A stretch of DNA of 38,636 bases from JAIOTH01 sp964639335 (GTDB taxonomy: Bacteria > Patescibacteriota > Patescibacteriia > UBA1558 > S5-K13), in contig CAZXCJ010000007.1 of the NCBI GenBank assembly GCA_964639335.1, positions 1 to 38,636 on the forward strand, given 5' to 3'. Position numbers and translations under genes: made by a program. This document shows positions 1 through 7,711 of the stretch, in pieces. The notes beneath the pieces are model-generated. The model did no database searches, had not been told where the DNA came from, and worked only from the letters and a program-made list of their open reading frames with translations. Numbering within the stretch: position 1 is the stretch's first letter; every line of letters starts with the position of its first letter.

Positions 1-1
1 A

Positions 2-481
2 AGTATAATTTGCGCGATCGCAAAAAATAGAGCTATTGGGAAAGACAATGGGCTTCTTTGGAATATTCCAGAAGATTTAGAACACTTTAAAAAAATTACT
101 CTTGGACACCCAGTAATTATGGGCCGGAAAACTTTTGAATCGATTAGTCAACCATTACTGGGTCGGACTAATATTATAATTACTCGTGATGAATCTTATA
201 AGCAAGATAAATGTTTAGTTGCTCATTCTTTAGAAGAGGCTATTAAAAAAGCCCAAAAAATTGATTCCGAAGAAGTTTTTGTAATTGGGGGTGGTTCAAT
301 CTATGCTCAGGCAATTGATCTAACTGATAAGCTTTATTTAACAATTGTAGATGACATAGTAGAGGACGCTGATACCTTTTTTCCGAAATATGAAGAGTTT
401 GATAAAATCGTTAAGGAAGAACATTTTGAAACAGATGATTTAAAATATTCATTTGTGGAACTAACAAGAAGCAATAAATAA
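2..481 (+). CDS. folA: Dihydrofolate reductase, 5' end cut by the window
   Basis: Reduces dihydrofolate to tetrahydrofolate with NADPH, in the cytoplasm, to regenerate the cofactor used by thymidylate synthase. The reading frame is open from base 2, upstream of the first ATG at 119. It encodes the classic DHFR start (AIAKNRAIGKDNGLLWNIP, with the WxxP loop), then GHPVIMGRKTFESI and the GGGSIYAQAI motif. About 159 residues are present against a usual 160-165, so only one or a few N-terminal residues are missing. The ATG at 119 is internal methionine in VIMGRKTF and not a start. The stop is one base from the tmk start, so the two genes form a thymidylate/folate operon, and thymidylate synthase may lie just upstream outside the window (inference). 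Confidence 0.95.
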   Translation, partial: SIICAIAKNRAIGKDNGLLWNIPEDLEHFKKITLGHPVIMGRKTFESISQPLLGRTNIIITRDESYKQDKCLVAHSLEEAIKKAQKIDSEEVFVIGGGSIYAQAIDLTDKLYLTIVDDIVEDADTFFPKYEEFDKIVKEEHFETDDLKYSFVELTRSNK

Positions 482-482
482 T

Positions 483-1256
483 ATGTCTAAAGGAAAATTT
501 ATAGTTGTAGATGGTTTGGATGGTATTGGTAAAAGTGTAATTATCAATGCCATTCTTGATTATTTAAAAAATAAAGGTCAGCAAGTTTTAGATTTACATG
601 AGTATTGGGATGCACATGGTTTTCATCCAGATTTTGATAATCAAAACAATAGCCATCCTAATCCTTATTATGTTGATTTAAATGAATACGATGTAATTTA
701 TTCTTCTGAACCAACGCATGTGGGAATTGGAAAAGTTATTAGGCAAGAAGTTGTAGCTCAAAATGGTCGTTCTTATTATGCAAATTTAACAGCGGAATGT
801 TATTCAACGGACAGGTTAGTTTTATATAAGAGGGTAATTTTGCCGGCTTTGATGGCTGGAAAAAGTGTTATTCAATCTCGTAGCGTTTCCACTTCAATAG
901 TCTATCAGCCAATTCAATCTGAATTACAAGAAGAAGACTCTTTAAGTGTTAAGGAGGTGTTGGCTTTACAGGGGAATAAATTAGCCTTAGATAATGCTCC
1001 AAATTTATTAATTATTCCTACGGTTAAAGATGTTAAAGTTTTGTTTGACAGATTAGCCCAGCGGGAAAAAGATGATAATTGTAATTTTGAAAGATTAGAA
1101 TTCCAATCAAAAATTAAACCCTTGTTTGAGGGCAAAAAATTGAAGAAAATTTTTGAGAAAAGAGGAACACGGGTTAGATATTTAGATGCTGGAATTTCAG
1201 TTGAATCAACCAAGAAACAAGCGGTTGATTTGTATAAACAAGTTATAGAAGGTTAG
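483..1256 (+). CDS. tmk: Thymidylate kinase (dTMP kinase)
   Basis: Phosphorylates dTMP to dTDP for DNA synthesis; pairs with folA one base upstream. The P-loop is GLDGIGKS at residues 11-18. The dTMP-binding region SSEPTHVGIGKVIRQ resembles the family signature around REPGGT-x-x-G-x-x-IR. The family's DR-x4-S segment reads SRSVSTSIVYQ here, so the usual Asp is Ser. At 257 residues it is longer than the usual ~210, mostly through an insertion after the P-loop helix (about residues 38-70). ATG 483 follows an AT-rich leader with no Shine-Dalgarno sequence. Its TAG stop overlaps the TAA stop of the convergent prmC within the four bases TTAG. A related deoxynucleoside kinase is a less likely alternative. 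Confidence 0.85.
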   Translation: MSKGKFIVVDGLDGIGKSVIINAILDYLKNKGQQVLDLHEYWDAHGFHPDFDNQNNSHPNPYYVDLNEYDVIYSSEPTHVGIGKVIRQEVVAQNGRSYYANLTAECYSTDRLVLYKRVILPALMAGKSVIQSRSVSTSIVYQPIQSELQEEDSLSVKEVLALQGNKLALDNAPNLLIIPTVKDVKVLFDRLAQREKDDNCNFERLEFQSKIKPLFEGKKLKKIFEKRGTRVRYLDAGISVESTKKQAVDLYKQVIEG

Positions 1257-2170
1257 TTTAACCTTACAATCATTACTCGTTCTAGGCCCCTGAGGTCTTT
1301 TTTTATTTTTATTTTGACCTGGGGACAGATTTTTTTTATATAAACAGATAAGGGTTTAATTTGTTGAGGGTCTAATTCTATTAAAATATATTTGGGCTGG
1401 TATTTTAGTTTTGATGCTTGTTGAAATAATTTTTGATAATAATAAAGGCCATTTTTGCCACCATCTAGGGCTTCAATTGGCTCATAGCGTAAACTTAATT
1501 GATCAGAACCTTTGATTAAATATTTATAATTGGTATCTAGGTAGGGCAAATTTGCAATAACAATGTCTATTTTTTTGTCTTCTAATGGTTTTAATAGATG
1601 CCCTTTTATAAATTGTATTTTAGATAATACTCGGTGAAGTTTAGCGTTAGTTTTGGCTACTCGCAGAGCCGGAGAAGAAATATCCGTAGCTATTATTTTT
1701 TTGATTCCATTTTTCCCGCCATAGGCGGGTCCGCCTTTGGTGGATACTAAGCTAATAGCAATACACCCTGAACCAGTTCCGATTTCAGCGAGCCGTAGGC
1801 GACCCTCAGGGTCGGCCCGCTTCGCCAAAGCGAAAGCGAGGCGAGCGACCCTGAGGGTCGCCTCTACGAGTAATTCAGTTTCTGGACGGGGTATTAAAAC
1901 GTTTTTATTAACTTTAAACTTTAAGCCATAAAATTCTTTATACCCTAAAATATAAGCCAGAGGATAATGAGTAGCTCTTTTCAAAATTAATTTTTTGTAT
2001 CTTTGAATTTGCTTTTTTTCTAATTTGAATTCAGGATAAGTATATAAATATTCTTTAGGTTTTTTGATAACCAGAGATAATAATAATTCGGCATCTAGAT
2101 AGGCCGAATTTATTTCTTGGTCGTTTAATTTTTGCGTACCCCAGATTAATATTTTTCTTATGTCACTCAT
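1253..2170 (-). CDS. prmC: Release-factor glutamine methyltransferase PrmC
   Basis: Methylates the Gln of the GGQ motif of release factors using SAM; its substrate gene prfA lies three bases upstream in the same operon. There is a helical N-terminal domain (about 1-80), then LIPRPETELLVE (93-104), SAM motif I GTGSGC (131-136) and motif IV at 207-210. Motif IV reads NLPY instead of the usual NPPY; the second Pro is kept. The protein is 305 residues, longer than the ~280 norm. The excess is carried by two GC-rich palindromic DNA elements that lie in frame: 1794-1868 (residues ~102-126, just before motif I) and 1715-1744 (residues ~143-152). No Shine-Dalgarno sequence is seen. Confidence 0.93.
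   Translation of the reverse strand: MSDIRKILIWGTQKLNDQEINSAYLDAELLLSLVIKKPKEYLYTYPEFKLEKKQIQRYKKLILKRATHYPLAYILGYKEFYGLKFKVNKNVLIPRPETELLVEATLRVARLAFALAKRADPEGRLRLAEIGTGSGCIAISLVSTKGGPAYGGKNGIKKIIATDISSPALRVAKTNAKLHRVLSKIQFIKGHLLKPLEDKKIDIVIANLPYLDTNYKYLIKGSDQLSLRYEPIEALDGGKNGLYYYQKLFQQASKLKYQPKYILIELDPQQIKPLSVYIKKICPQVKIKIKKDLRGLERVMIVRLN
1715..1744. repeat. GC-rich double palindrome inside prmC
   Basis: Two adjacent hairpins occupy 30 bases: CCCGCC-ATA-GGCGGG (1715-1729) and TCCGCC-TTT-GGTGGA (1730-1744). The length is exactly ten codons. It encodes the Gly-rich loop STKGGPAYGG of PrmC. Its G+C content contrasts strongly with the AT-rich host gene. Confidence 0.75.
1794..1868. repeat. 75-base GC-rich palindromic element inserted in frame in prmC
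   Basis: The left arm (1794-1814, containing GACCCTCAGGGTC) and right arm (1846-1868, containing GACCCTGAGGGTC) are reverse complements apart from two extra bases, around a GC-rich loop that holds a smaller inverted repeat. Seventy-five bases is exactly 25 codons, and the prmC frame stays open. It encodes roughly residues 102-126, in the linker before the SAM-binding motif. Confidence 0.8.
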
Positions 2171-2173
2171 GTT

Positions 2174-3226
2174 TTATTCGTTACGATAATATTCTTTAAG
2201 TTTGGTAATAAATTCTCCAATTTCGCCGTCCATAACTCGATCTAAATTATAAGATGTATGATTGATGCGATGATCAGTAATTCTATTTTGAGGAAAATTA
2301 TAAGTTCTAATTTTTTCAGACCTATCACCGGAACCAATTTGTGATTTTCTATTGTCAGAGAGTTTTTTCATTCTTTTTTCTTCTTCATAAGCCAGAACCC
2401 TAGATTTTAGAACTCGCATGGCCCTTTCTTTATTTTGAACCTGCGATCTTTCGTCCTGGCAAGACACAACAATATTAGTTGGTAAATGGGTTATTCTAAC
2501 CGCGGAATAAGTGGTATTTACTCCTTGTCCACCCTTACCAGAAGAACAAAAAGTATCTATTTTTAAATCTTTTTCCGCAATATTAATATCTACATCTTCG
2601 GCTTCCGGCAAAACAGCTACTGTAGCAGCAGAGGTATGAATTCTGCCAGCTTTTTCTGTCTCCGGAACTCTTTGGACTCTATGCACACCACTTTCATGTT
2701 TTAAAACTCCAAAGGCGTTATTGCCGGTAATTGAAAAAATTATTTCTTTAAATCCGCCGATGCCAATTTTATTTTCGCTAATAATCTTAATTTTATAATT
2801 ATTTTTTTCTGCGAAACGAGAATACATTCTAAATAAATCAGCTGCAAATAAGGCTGATTCATCTCCACCGGTGCCAGCCCTTATTTCCATGATGGCATTT
2901 TTTATATCCAAAGGAGAGGATGGGTTAATCAGTTTGTCTGTTTCTATCTCTGCTTTTTTTAATTTTTTTTCTAAATCAAGCTTTTCTTCTTCGGCTAAAT
3001 TAACTAATTCTTCGTCACCCGAGTTTAAGGCCTCGTCACATTCTTTAATTTGATTTTTTAAATTTTTTAATTCTTCAATTTTAGCGAGCGTTTTTTTAAC
3101 CTCATTATATTCTTTAGATATTATCTGCATTTTTTGGTGGTCATTAAAAATGGCCGGATCCTTCATTTGAGTTTCCAGTTCTTTAAATTTATCTTGATAG
3201 TCCTTAATTTGTTTTTCAGTAAGCAT
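2174..3226 (-). CDS. prfA: Peptide chain release factor 1
   Basis: Recognises UAA/UAG in the ribosomal A site and triggers hydrolysis of peptidyl-tRNA. The codon-recognition tripeptide is PET (188-190, within RVPETEKAGRIHTS), the P-x-T form of RF1 and unlike the SPF of RF2. The GGQ catalytic motif is at 232-234, within SSGKGGQGVNTTYSAVR; the residue after GGQ is Gly where many bacteria have His. Length 350 is normal. It is the first gene of the minus-strand prfA-prmC pair. The start at 3226 has an AT-rich leader without Shine-Dalgarno, and an extended -10 promoter lies at 3241-3249. Confidence 0.97.
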   Translation of the reverse strand: MLTEKQIKDYQDKFKELETQMKDPAIFNDHQKMQIISKEYNEVKKTLAKIEELKNLKNQIKECDEALNSGDEELVNLAEEEKLDLEKKLKKAEIETDKLINPSSPLDIKNAIMEIRAGTGGDESALFAADLFRMYSRFAEKNNYKIKIISENKIGIGGFKEIIFSITGNNAFGVLKHESGVHRVQRVPETEKAGRIHTSAATVAVLPEAEDVDINIAEKDLKIDTFCSSGKGGQGVNTTYSAVRITHLPTNIVVSCQDERSQVQNKERAMRVLKSRVLAYEEEKRMKKLSDNRKSQIGSGDRSEKIRTYNFPQNRITDHRINHTSYNLDRVMDGEIGEFITKLKEYYRNE

Positions 3227-3240
3227 ATGTTTATAATTTA

Positions 3241-3249
3241 ATTATATCA
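3241..3249 (-). promoter_or_regulatory. Extended -10 promoter for prfA-prmC
   Basis: On the minus strand this reads TGA-TATAAT, a perfect -10 hexamer with an upstream TG, 15 bases before the prfA start. No convincing -35 is seen, which is usual for extended -10 promoters. Confidence 0.55.
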
Positions 3250-3429
3250 TGACTTAAAGGTTTAAATTAATATGATCATTACTTAATTTTAATAAAATAT
3301 GTATTCAATTACCAATTTGAAATTTTGAATTTTTATTTAAATCTCAATAATTCAATTTACAATTCTCATCCATTGATATCCAAAATAAATAATTAGTAAA
3401 GACATTGATAATTGTTGAATTGTTGATTA

Positions 3430-3470
3430 ACCCTGTTAAATTATTGTTTCACAATAGTATTTAACAGGGT
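3430..3470. repeat. CCTGTTAAAT palindrome, copy 1
   Basis: A hairpin with 12-bp outer arms (ACCCTGTTAAAT / ATTTAACAGGGT), a 2-base bulge, a 6-bp inner stem (TATTGT/ACAATA) and a TTC loop. The same 41 bases recur in exact reverse complement at 15709-15749, and related elements occur at 16324 and 17436. Confidence 0.85.
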
Positions 3471-3568
3471 GAAATTCAAATTGAAAAATGATAATTGATA
3501 ATTTAAAAAGATTTCAATAAAAATAAAAACACCTTTTAAAATAGAGAGTGTTTTTAAATATAAAAATG

Positions 3569-3859
3569 TTATTTCTTGCCAGTGGATTTTTTGCTTTTTT
3601 TAGCTTGAGAGCGGGCGCGTTTAGCTTTTTTCCCAACCTTAGTTTTAGAAATTTCAGCTTGTTTGACCTTGCGTTTTTCAAATTTATTTACTATACCGGC
3701 ATCATCAATAAGTTTTTGTTTTCCGGTATAAAAAGGATGGCATTGAGAGCAAACTTCAATATGAATTTCTTTTATTGTTGAACCAATTTCAAAAGTATTG
3801 CCACAGCTGCAAGTGACTTTTGCTTTTTGATGATATTCTGGATGAATGTCTTTTTTCAT
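3569..3859 (-). CDS. rpmE: Large ribosomal subunit protein L31
   Basis: Component of the 50S subunit at the central protuberance and intersubunit bridge. The N-terminus MKKDIHPEYH and the Zn-ribbon cysteines C17, C19, C37 and C40 (CSCG...CSQCHPFYTGKQK) mark it as the zinc-containing form. At 96 residues it is longer than the usual ~70 because of a Lys/Ala-rich basic tail (from about residue 60), probably an RNA-binding extension. It is transcribed separately from prfA, with a 342-base gap. A possible -10 (TATACT on the minus strand) lies at 3935-3940. No Shine-Dalgarno sequence. Confidence 0.95.
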   Translation of the reverse strand: MKKDIHPEYHQKAKVTCSCGNTFEIGSTIKEIHIEVCSQCHPFYTGKQKLIDDAGIVNKFEKRKVKQAEISKTKVGKKAKRARSQAKKSKKSTGKK

Positions 3860-3979
3860 AATTATTTAGGAATTAGGCAATAGGTATTAGACGATAGATT
3901 TTATATTTTTTAATGACTATTGATTTAATGTTTAAGTATAAATAGGGTAACAGAATTCTGGAAATAAATCAAGGGTCAT

Positions 3980-4008
3980 TTGCCAAAATTAAATTTTTCT
4001 GTTATACT
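3980..4008 (+). promoter_or_regulatory. Promoter of the unknown gene at 4043
   Basis: TTGCCA (3980-3985), 17 bases, TATACT (4003-4008). The Shine-Dalgarno sequence and start follow within 35 bases. Confidence 0.7.
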
Positions 4009-4042
4009 TTTATTATAAAAAATAATGTTAGGAGGATGCAAA

Positions 4043-4318
4043 ATGTGTGACCGGAAGCAGGCTTTGTTTATTGAGAGACATTGTTTGGAAAGGGGGATTT
4101 TATTAACTCCAAAATCTCTTAAACAATTGGTTAGGTTTTTTGATAATTTTTGTCAAGATAGCGAATTGTTTAAAAAGTATTTTGAAAAAATTGAAGAAAT
4201 TCCCGAAAAAAAATTTTCTAACTCCATTGGTAGTAATAAGTTAAAAAAATTTTTTTATTTTTTTGAATCTGACGACAAAGATCAGGTTCAAAAAATGGAG
4301 AGTATGATTTTTAACTGA
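4043..4318 (+). CDS. Small unknown protein, own promoter and terminator
   Basis: A 91-residue, charged, probably helical protein with Cys residues at the start (MCDRKQ...RHCLERG) and a C-terminal FFYFFESDDKD segment. No family is recognised. I chose ATG 4043 over the in-frame ATG at 4025 because a perfect AGGAGG (4030-4035) sits seven bases before it and would lie inside the longer product. It is a single-gene unit, with a TTGCCA-N17-TATACT promoter upstream and a strong hairpin terminator at 4329. This Shine-Dalgarno-plus-promoter style differs from the neighbouring core genes and is shared with the unknown genes near 14.3, 16.5 and 38.5 kb. Confidence 0.75.
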   Translation: MCDRKQALFIERHCLERGILLTPKSLKQLVRFFDNFCQDSELFKKYFEKIEEIPEKKFSNSIGSNKLKKFFYFFESDDKDQVQKMESMIFN

Positions 4319-4328
4319 TTTTAATACC

Positions 4329-4363
4329 GACCCCAGGATGAATTTCTGGGGTCATTATTTTTG
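4329..4363 (+). terminator. Rho-independent terminator after the 4043 gene
   Basis: A perfect 8-bp stem GACCCCAG/CTGGGGTC with a 9-base loop, then a T-rich run. Confidence 0.8.
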
Positions 4364-4383
4364 TTTATTTTAATAGCAAACCA

Positions 4384-4412
4384 TTGTCAAAGCTAATTTT
4401 TTATGATAATAT
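4384..4412 (+). promoter_or_regulatory. Promoter of rpsB-tsf
   Basis: TTGTCA (4384-4389), 17 bases, TAATAT (4407-4412), ending 62 bases before the rpsB ATG. The leader is AT-rich. Confidence 0.6.
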
Positions 4413-4474
4413 CTAATTACTAAATTAAGTATTTATTGCTTAAATTTTTTATATTATTAATTAAAATTATAAAT

Positions 4475-5158
4475 ATGAAAACAGTATCAATCTTAGATTT
4501 ATTAAAAAGTGGGGCTCATTTTGGCCATCAAAAATCTAAAAAATATCCTAAAATGGATAAATATATTTTTGGTCTTAAAGACGGCACATACATCATTAAT
4601 TTAGAAGAGACCATTAAAGCCCTAGAGGGGGTTGTTGAATATATTAAAAAAATTATTACTGATGACGGTATAATTCTTTTTATTGGCACCAAAAGGCAGG
4701 CCAAGGAAATTATTAAAAAGGCAGCTGAATCGTGTCAGATGCCTTATGTTAGTTTTCGCTGGATTGGCGGGACATTTACCAATTTTAAAAATATTTACAA
4801 ATTGCCCCAAAAATTAAAGAAATTAGAAGAAGATAAAGAAAAAGGAACCTATAAAAATTATACTAAAAAAGAAAAATTAATTATTGATAGAGAAATTGTT
4901 AAATTAAAAGAAATGGTAGAGGGAATTAGGAATATGGATAAACTTCCAGAGGCGGTTTTCATAGTTGATGTGCACGATGAATCTACGGCTGTGGAAGAGG
5001 CCAATTCTAAAAATATACCTATTATTGCCATTACAGATACTAATGTTAATCCAAAAAAAGTATCCTATCCTATTCCAGCTAACGATGATTCCATAGAAAC
5101 AATTAGATTAATAAGCTCTGTTGTAGCTGAAGCCATTAACGAGGCTAAGAAAAAATAG
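4475..5158 (+). CDS. rpsB: Small ribosomal subunit protein S2
   Basis: S2 binds the 30S neck late in assembly. Diagnostic segments are LLKSGAHFGHQ near the N-terminus, FIGTKRQAKEII, RWIGGTFTNF, and PEAVFIVDVHDE...IPIIAITDTN at the C-terminal half. I chose ATG 4475 because the product then begins MKTVSILDLLKSGAHFGHQ, the normal S2 start. An upstream TTG at 4436 would add 13 hydrophobic residues that S2 does not have. The product is 227 residues, near the usual 230-250. It is followed by tsf, the standard bacterial rpsB-tsf pair, then pyrH. Confidence 0.97.
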   Translation: MKTVSILDLLKSGAHFGHQKSKKYPKMDKYIFGLKDGTYIINLEETIKALEGVVEYIKKIITDDGIILFIGTKRQAKEIIKKAAESCQMPYVSFRWIGGTFTNFKNIYKLPQKLKKLEEDKEKGTYKNYTKKEKLIIDREIVKLKEMVEGIRNMDKLPEAVFIVDVHDESTAVEEANSKNIPIIAITDTNVNPKKVSYPIPANDDSIETIRLISSVVAEAINEAKKK

Positions 5159-5204
5159 AATTATTAAGATTATTTTTTAATTTGTTAGTAAAAAAACAAA
5201 AATT

Positions 5205-5981
5205 ATGGTTGATATTTCTTTGGTAAAAAAATTAAGAGACATGACAGGTGCCGGGATGATGGATTGCCAAAAGGGCCTAGAAGAAACAAAGGGGGACCTG
5301 CAGCAGGCCGTGGAAATTTTAAGAAAAAAGGGTGAAAAGATAGCGCTAAAAAAAGCAGACCGTAGGGCTAGCGAGGGAGTCATTGCCCTCACTAAGTCCA
5401 AAAATAAAGTTTCAGTAATTATTTTAAATTGTGAAACTGATTTTGTAGCTAAAAATAAAGATTTTATTAAGGCCTCACAAGAATTCTCTGATAAGCTATT
5501 GGAATTGGGCAGAGAAGATTTTTCTGTTTGGGCAAAAAATAAAATTGAAAACGAGCTGATAGTTAAAATAGGTGAGAATTTACAATTGGGTCAGTACGAA
5601 ATTATAGCAGGCGATATTCTTGGATATTATTTGCATTCTAATAATAAGCTGGCTACGGTGGTTGTTTTATCTCAGGGCAGCGAAGAATTAGCAAAAGAAA
5701 TTGCAATGCATGCAACAGCTATGAATCCTAAATATTTAGCCCCCGCAGATGTTCCAACTGAGATTATAGAAAAGGAAAAAGAAATTTATCGAGAACAATT
5801 AAAAGCGGAAAATAAGCCCGTTGAAATTATAGAAAAAATTATTCAAGGTAAATTAAATAAATTTTATCAAGAAAATTGTTTGGTTAAACAGACCTATATT
5901 AAGGACGACAAAATTAATATTGAAAAGCTATTAGATGAATCCAAAGCAAAGATTGCTAGTTTTCAAAGGTTTAGCGTTTAA
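5205..5981 (+). CDS. tsf: Elongation factor Ts
   Basis: Guanine-nucleotide exchange factor that recycles EF-Tu. It has the N-terminal UBA-like domain (residues ~1-50, LVKKLRDMTGAGMMDCQKGLEE), the invariant TDFVAKN motif (78-84) that enters the EF-Tu nucleotide pocket, and HATAMNPKYLAPADVP later in the core. At 258 residues it is shorter than E. coli EF-Ts (283), as in many reduced genomes. It lies 46 bases downstream of rpsB and is probably cotranscribed. Confidence 0.97.
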   Translation: MVDISLVKKLRDMTGAGMMDCQKGLEETKGDLQQAVEILRKKGEKIALKKADRRASEGVIALTKSKNKVSVIILNCETDFVAKNKDFIKASQEFSDKLLELGREDFSVWAKNKIENELIVKIGENLQLGQYEIIAGDILGYYLHSNNKLATVVVLSQGSEELAKEIAMHATAMNPKYLAPADVPTEIIEKEKEIYREQLKAENKPVEIIEKIIQGKLNKFYQENCLVKQTYIKDDKINIEKLLDESKAKIASFQRFSV

Positions 5982-5989
5982 TTTGTTGG

Positions 5990-6087
5990 TGTAAATAGTT
6001 CGTGGTTGGTAGTTTGTGATTCGTAGTTTTGGTATAGGTATAATTAATTTGCAACTTGCAACTTTTTAACTTGTAACCTTCAACTAT
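5990..6087. repeat. Short-word inverted array between tsf and pyrH
   Basis: The left half repeats GTAGTTTGTGATTCGTAGTTTT-like words and the right half repeats GCAACTTGCAACTTTTTAAC-like words that are partly complementary. It resembles the arrays at 6796, 18775 and 24949. No gene is seen. Confidence 0.45.
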
Positions 6088-6090
6088 ATT

Positions 6091-6804
6091 ATGTTCTATA
6101 AAAAAGTTATATTAAAGTTGTCGGGCGAAGCTATGTCTGGTCCGGATTCTTTTGGTTTTAATTTTAAAAGAATAAAATTAATAGCTGAGGAAATAAAAAT
6201 TTTTCAAAATAAAAAAATTAAATTAGGTATAGTAATCGGGGGTGGCAATTTATTTAGAGCCAGAATGATAAAAAATAATGAGATATCCAGAGTAGATGCA
6301 GATTATATGGGTATGTTATCAACTAATTTAAATGCCCTTTGTTTGAAAAATTTTTTTCAAAATAAAAAGATAAAAGCTAAAATTTTATCAGAATTAGAAG
6401 TTGGGCAATTAATAGAAAAGTTTTCCATTCCTAAAGCCGAACAATATTGGCGACAAGGCCATGTTTTAATTTTTAGTGGCGGGACAGGAAAGCCGTATTT
6501 TACAACCGACACTTGTGCTTTATTAAAAGCCAAGAAAATGAAAGCAGACATAGTTTTAAAGGCCACGCAGGTTAAAGGAGTTTATGATCATGACCCAGAA
6601 AAATATCCTGCAGCTAAAATGTTTAAAGAATTAAGTTGTCAAGAGGCTATAGATAAAAAATTAGAAATAATGGATCAGAGTGCTTTCCAGATTGCGCAGA
6701 AAAATAAAATACCTATTAGAGTTTTTAAATTTAAGAAAGGTAATTTAGAAAAAATTATTCAGGGCAAAAATTTAGGAACTTTAATAAATAATAACAGGCA
6801 TTAG
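6091..6804 (+). CDS. pyrH: UMP kinase
   Basis: Phosphorylates UMP to UDP; hexameric enzyme of the amino-acid-kinase fold, unrelated to eukaryotic UMP/CMP kinases. Landmarks are KLSGEAMSG at the start, GIVIGGGNLFR (the phosphate-binding Gly loop), ADYMGMLSTNLNAL, SGGTGKPYFTTDTCALL and MDQSAFQIAQKNKIPIRVF. Length 237 is standard. It continues the conserved rpsB-tsf-pyrH order; the usual next gene, frr, has moved to 13210 in this genome. Confidence 0.97.
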   Translation: MFYKKVILKLSGEAMSGPDSFGFNFKRIKLIAEEIKIFQNKKIKLGIVIGGGNLFRARMIKNNEISRVDADYMGMLSTNLNALCLKNFFQNKKIKAKILSELEVGQLIEKFSIPKAEQYWRQGHVLIFSGGTGKPYFTTDTCALLKAKKMKADIVLKATQVKGVYDHDPEKYPAAKMFKELSCQEAIDKKLEIMDQSAFQIAQKNKIPIRVFKFKKGNLEKIIQGKNLGTLINNNRH

Positions 6805-6873
6805 GCAATAGGCATTAGGCAATAGGTAATTATATGGTTCCTAATGACTATCGACTAATGACTATAGACTAAA
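6796..6873. repeat. Short-word inverted array between pyrH and ricT
   Basis: GGCATTAGGCAATA-type words occur twice on the left, and CCTAATGACTATCGACTAATGA-type words on the right that are partly complementary. Similar words recur near 3868 and 10400. Confidence 0.5.
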
Positions 6874-6875
6874 AT

Positions 6876-7700
6876 ATGAAAATTATAAGTGTAAAATTTA
6901 TTTCTTGGGACAATACTTATGATTTTTTATCTCAGGATGGAAAAGGCAATGATTTGGATTTAAAAATAGGAGAGCAGGTTTTAGTAGAAACTGTGGTTGG
7001 CACCGATATTGCAAGGATTGTAAAAATTAGAGAATTGAATTTTAAAGACGATGATGAAAATTCTGACTCTGTTCAAAAAAAGATAAGAATAAAGCCAATC
7101 ATGAGAGTTGCCAGCGAAGAGGATTTGGAAAATTTAAGAAAAAACAATCTCAATAATAATAAATTAATTAGAGAAACACGCAAATTAGCTAAAAGGCATA
7201 ATTTAGAAATGAAGATATCAGACGTGCATATATCTTATGATAATACCATGATGGTTTTTTCTTTTATTGCCGATGGCCGAGTGGATTTTAGAGAATTAGT
7301 TAAATCTTTGTCTCGGAAGTATAAAAAAAAGATAAGGTTGTTTCAAATAGGCGTTAGAGATGAAGCAAAATTTTTTGGGGATATTGGGGACTGCGGCCGA
7401 GCACTATGCTGCCGAAGATTTTTAAGCGACCTAGAAAGTATTACTACTTCTTTTGCCCGAGATCAGCAAGTTTCTCATCGTGGTTTGGATAAATTATCTG
7501 GCGTATGTGGGCGTTTAAAATGCTGTTTAGCTTATGAAGAAAAAGTTTATCAAGAAAAACTCCAGGGCATGCCACAAGTAGGAGATGTTATAAAAACCAA
7601 GGATGGTCCAGGGTTTGTAATTGAGTTAAATCCTTTAAAGAGGATAGCTAAAATTAGATTGAAAGCAGATAATAGTATTATAAAAAAAGAATATGATTAG
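6876..7700 (+). CDS. PSP1-domain protein, RicT (YaaT)-like
   Basis: The family includes Bacillus RicT/YaaT, a subunit of an iron-sulfur Ric complex that affects RNase Y-dependent RNA maturation. The PSP1 core is residues ~75-200, with FSFIADGRVDFRELVKSLSRKYKKKIRL. Three cysteine clusters are conserved: GDCGRALCC (C173, C178, C179) and GVCGRLKCC (C211, C216, C217), which would bind an Fe-S cluster. Length is 274. A two-cluster ferredoxin gene follows 11 bases downstream, which fits an iron-sulfur context. Whether this organism has RicA/RicF partners cannot be seen here. Confidence 0.88.
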   Translation: MKIISVKFISWDNTYDFLSQDGKGNDLDLKIGEQVLVETVVGTDIARIVKIRELNFKDDDENSDSVQKKIRIKPIMRVASEEDLENLRKNNLNNNKLIRETRKLAKRHNLEMKISDVHISYDNTMMVFSFIADGRVDFRELVKSLSRKYKKKIRLFQIGVRDEAKFFGDIGDCGRALCCRRFLSDLESITTSFARDQQVSHRGLDKLSGVCGRLKCCLAYEEKVYQEKLQGMPQVGDVIKTKDGPGFVIELNPLKRIAKIRLKADNSIIKKEYD

Positions 7701-7711
7701 AATTTATTTAT

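Larger units (their letters stand above)
3227..3568. other. Intergenic region between prfA and rpmE
   Basis: This AT-rich stretch of 342 bases has no gene. It holds the prfA promoter near 3241, short repeated words such as CAATTTGAAATTTTGAATT and their complements, and the palindrome at 3430-3470. The poly-T and stem-like sequence around 3528-3560 lies past the rpmE stop and may serve as its terminator. Confidence 0.6.

Noticed and set aside
1737..1931. Plus-strand open frame within prmC
   Set aside because: It is a shadow frame created by the GC-rich palindromes; prmC on the minus strand is well supported.
4436..4474. Longer start (TTG) for rpsB
   Set aside because: It would add 13 hydrophobic residues not found in S2; ATG 4475 gives the normal N-terminus.
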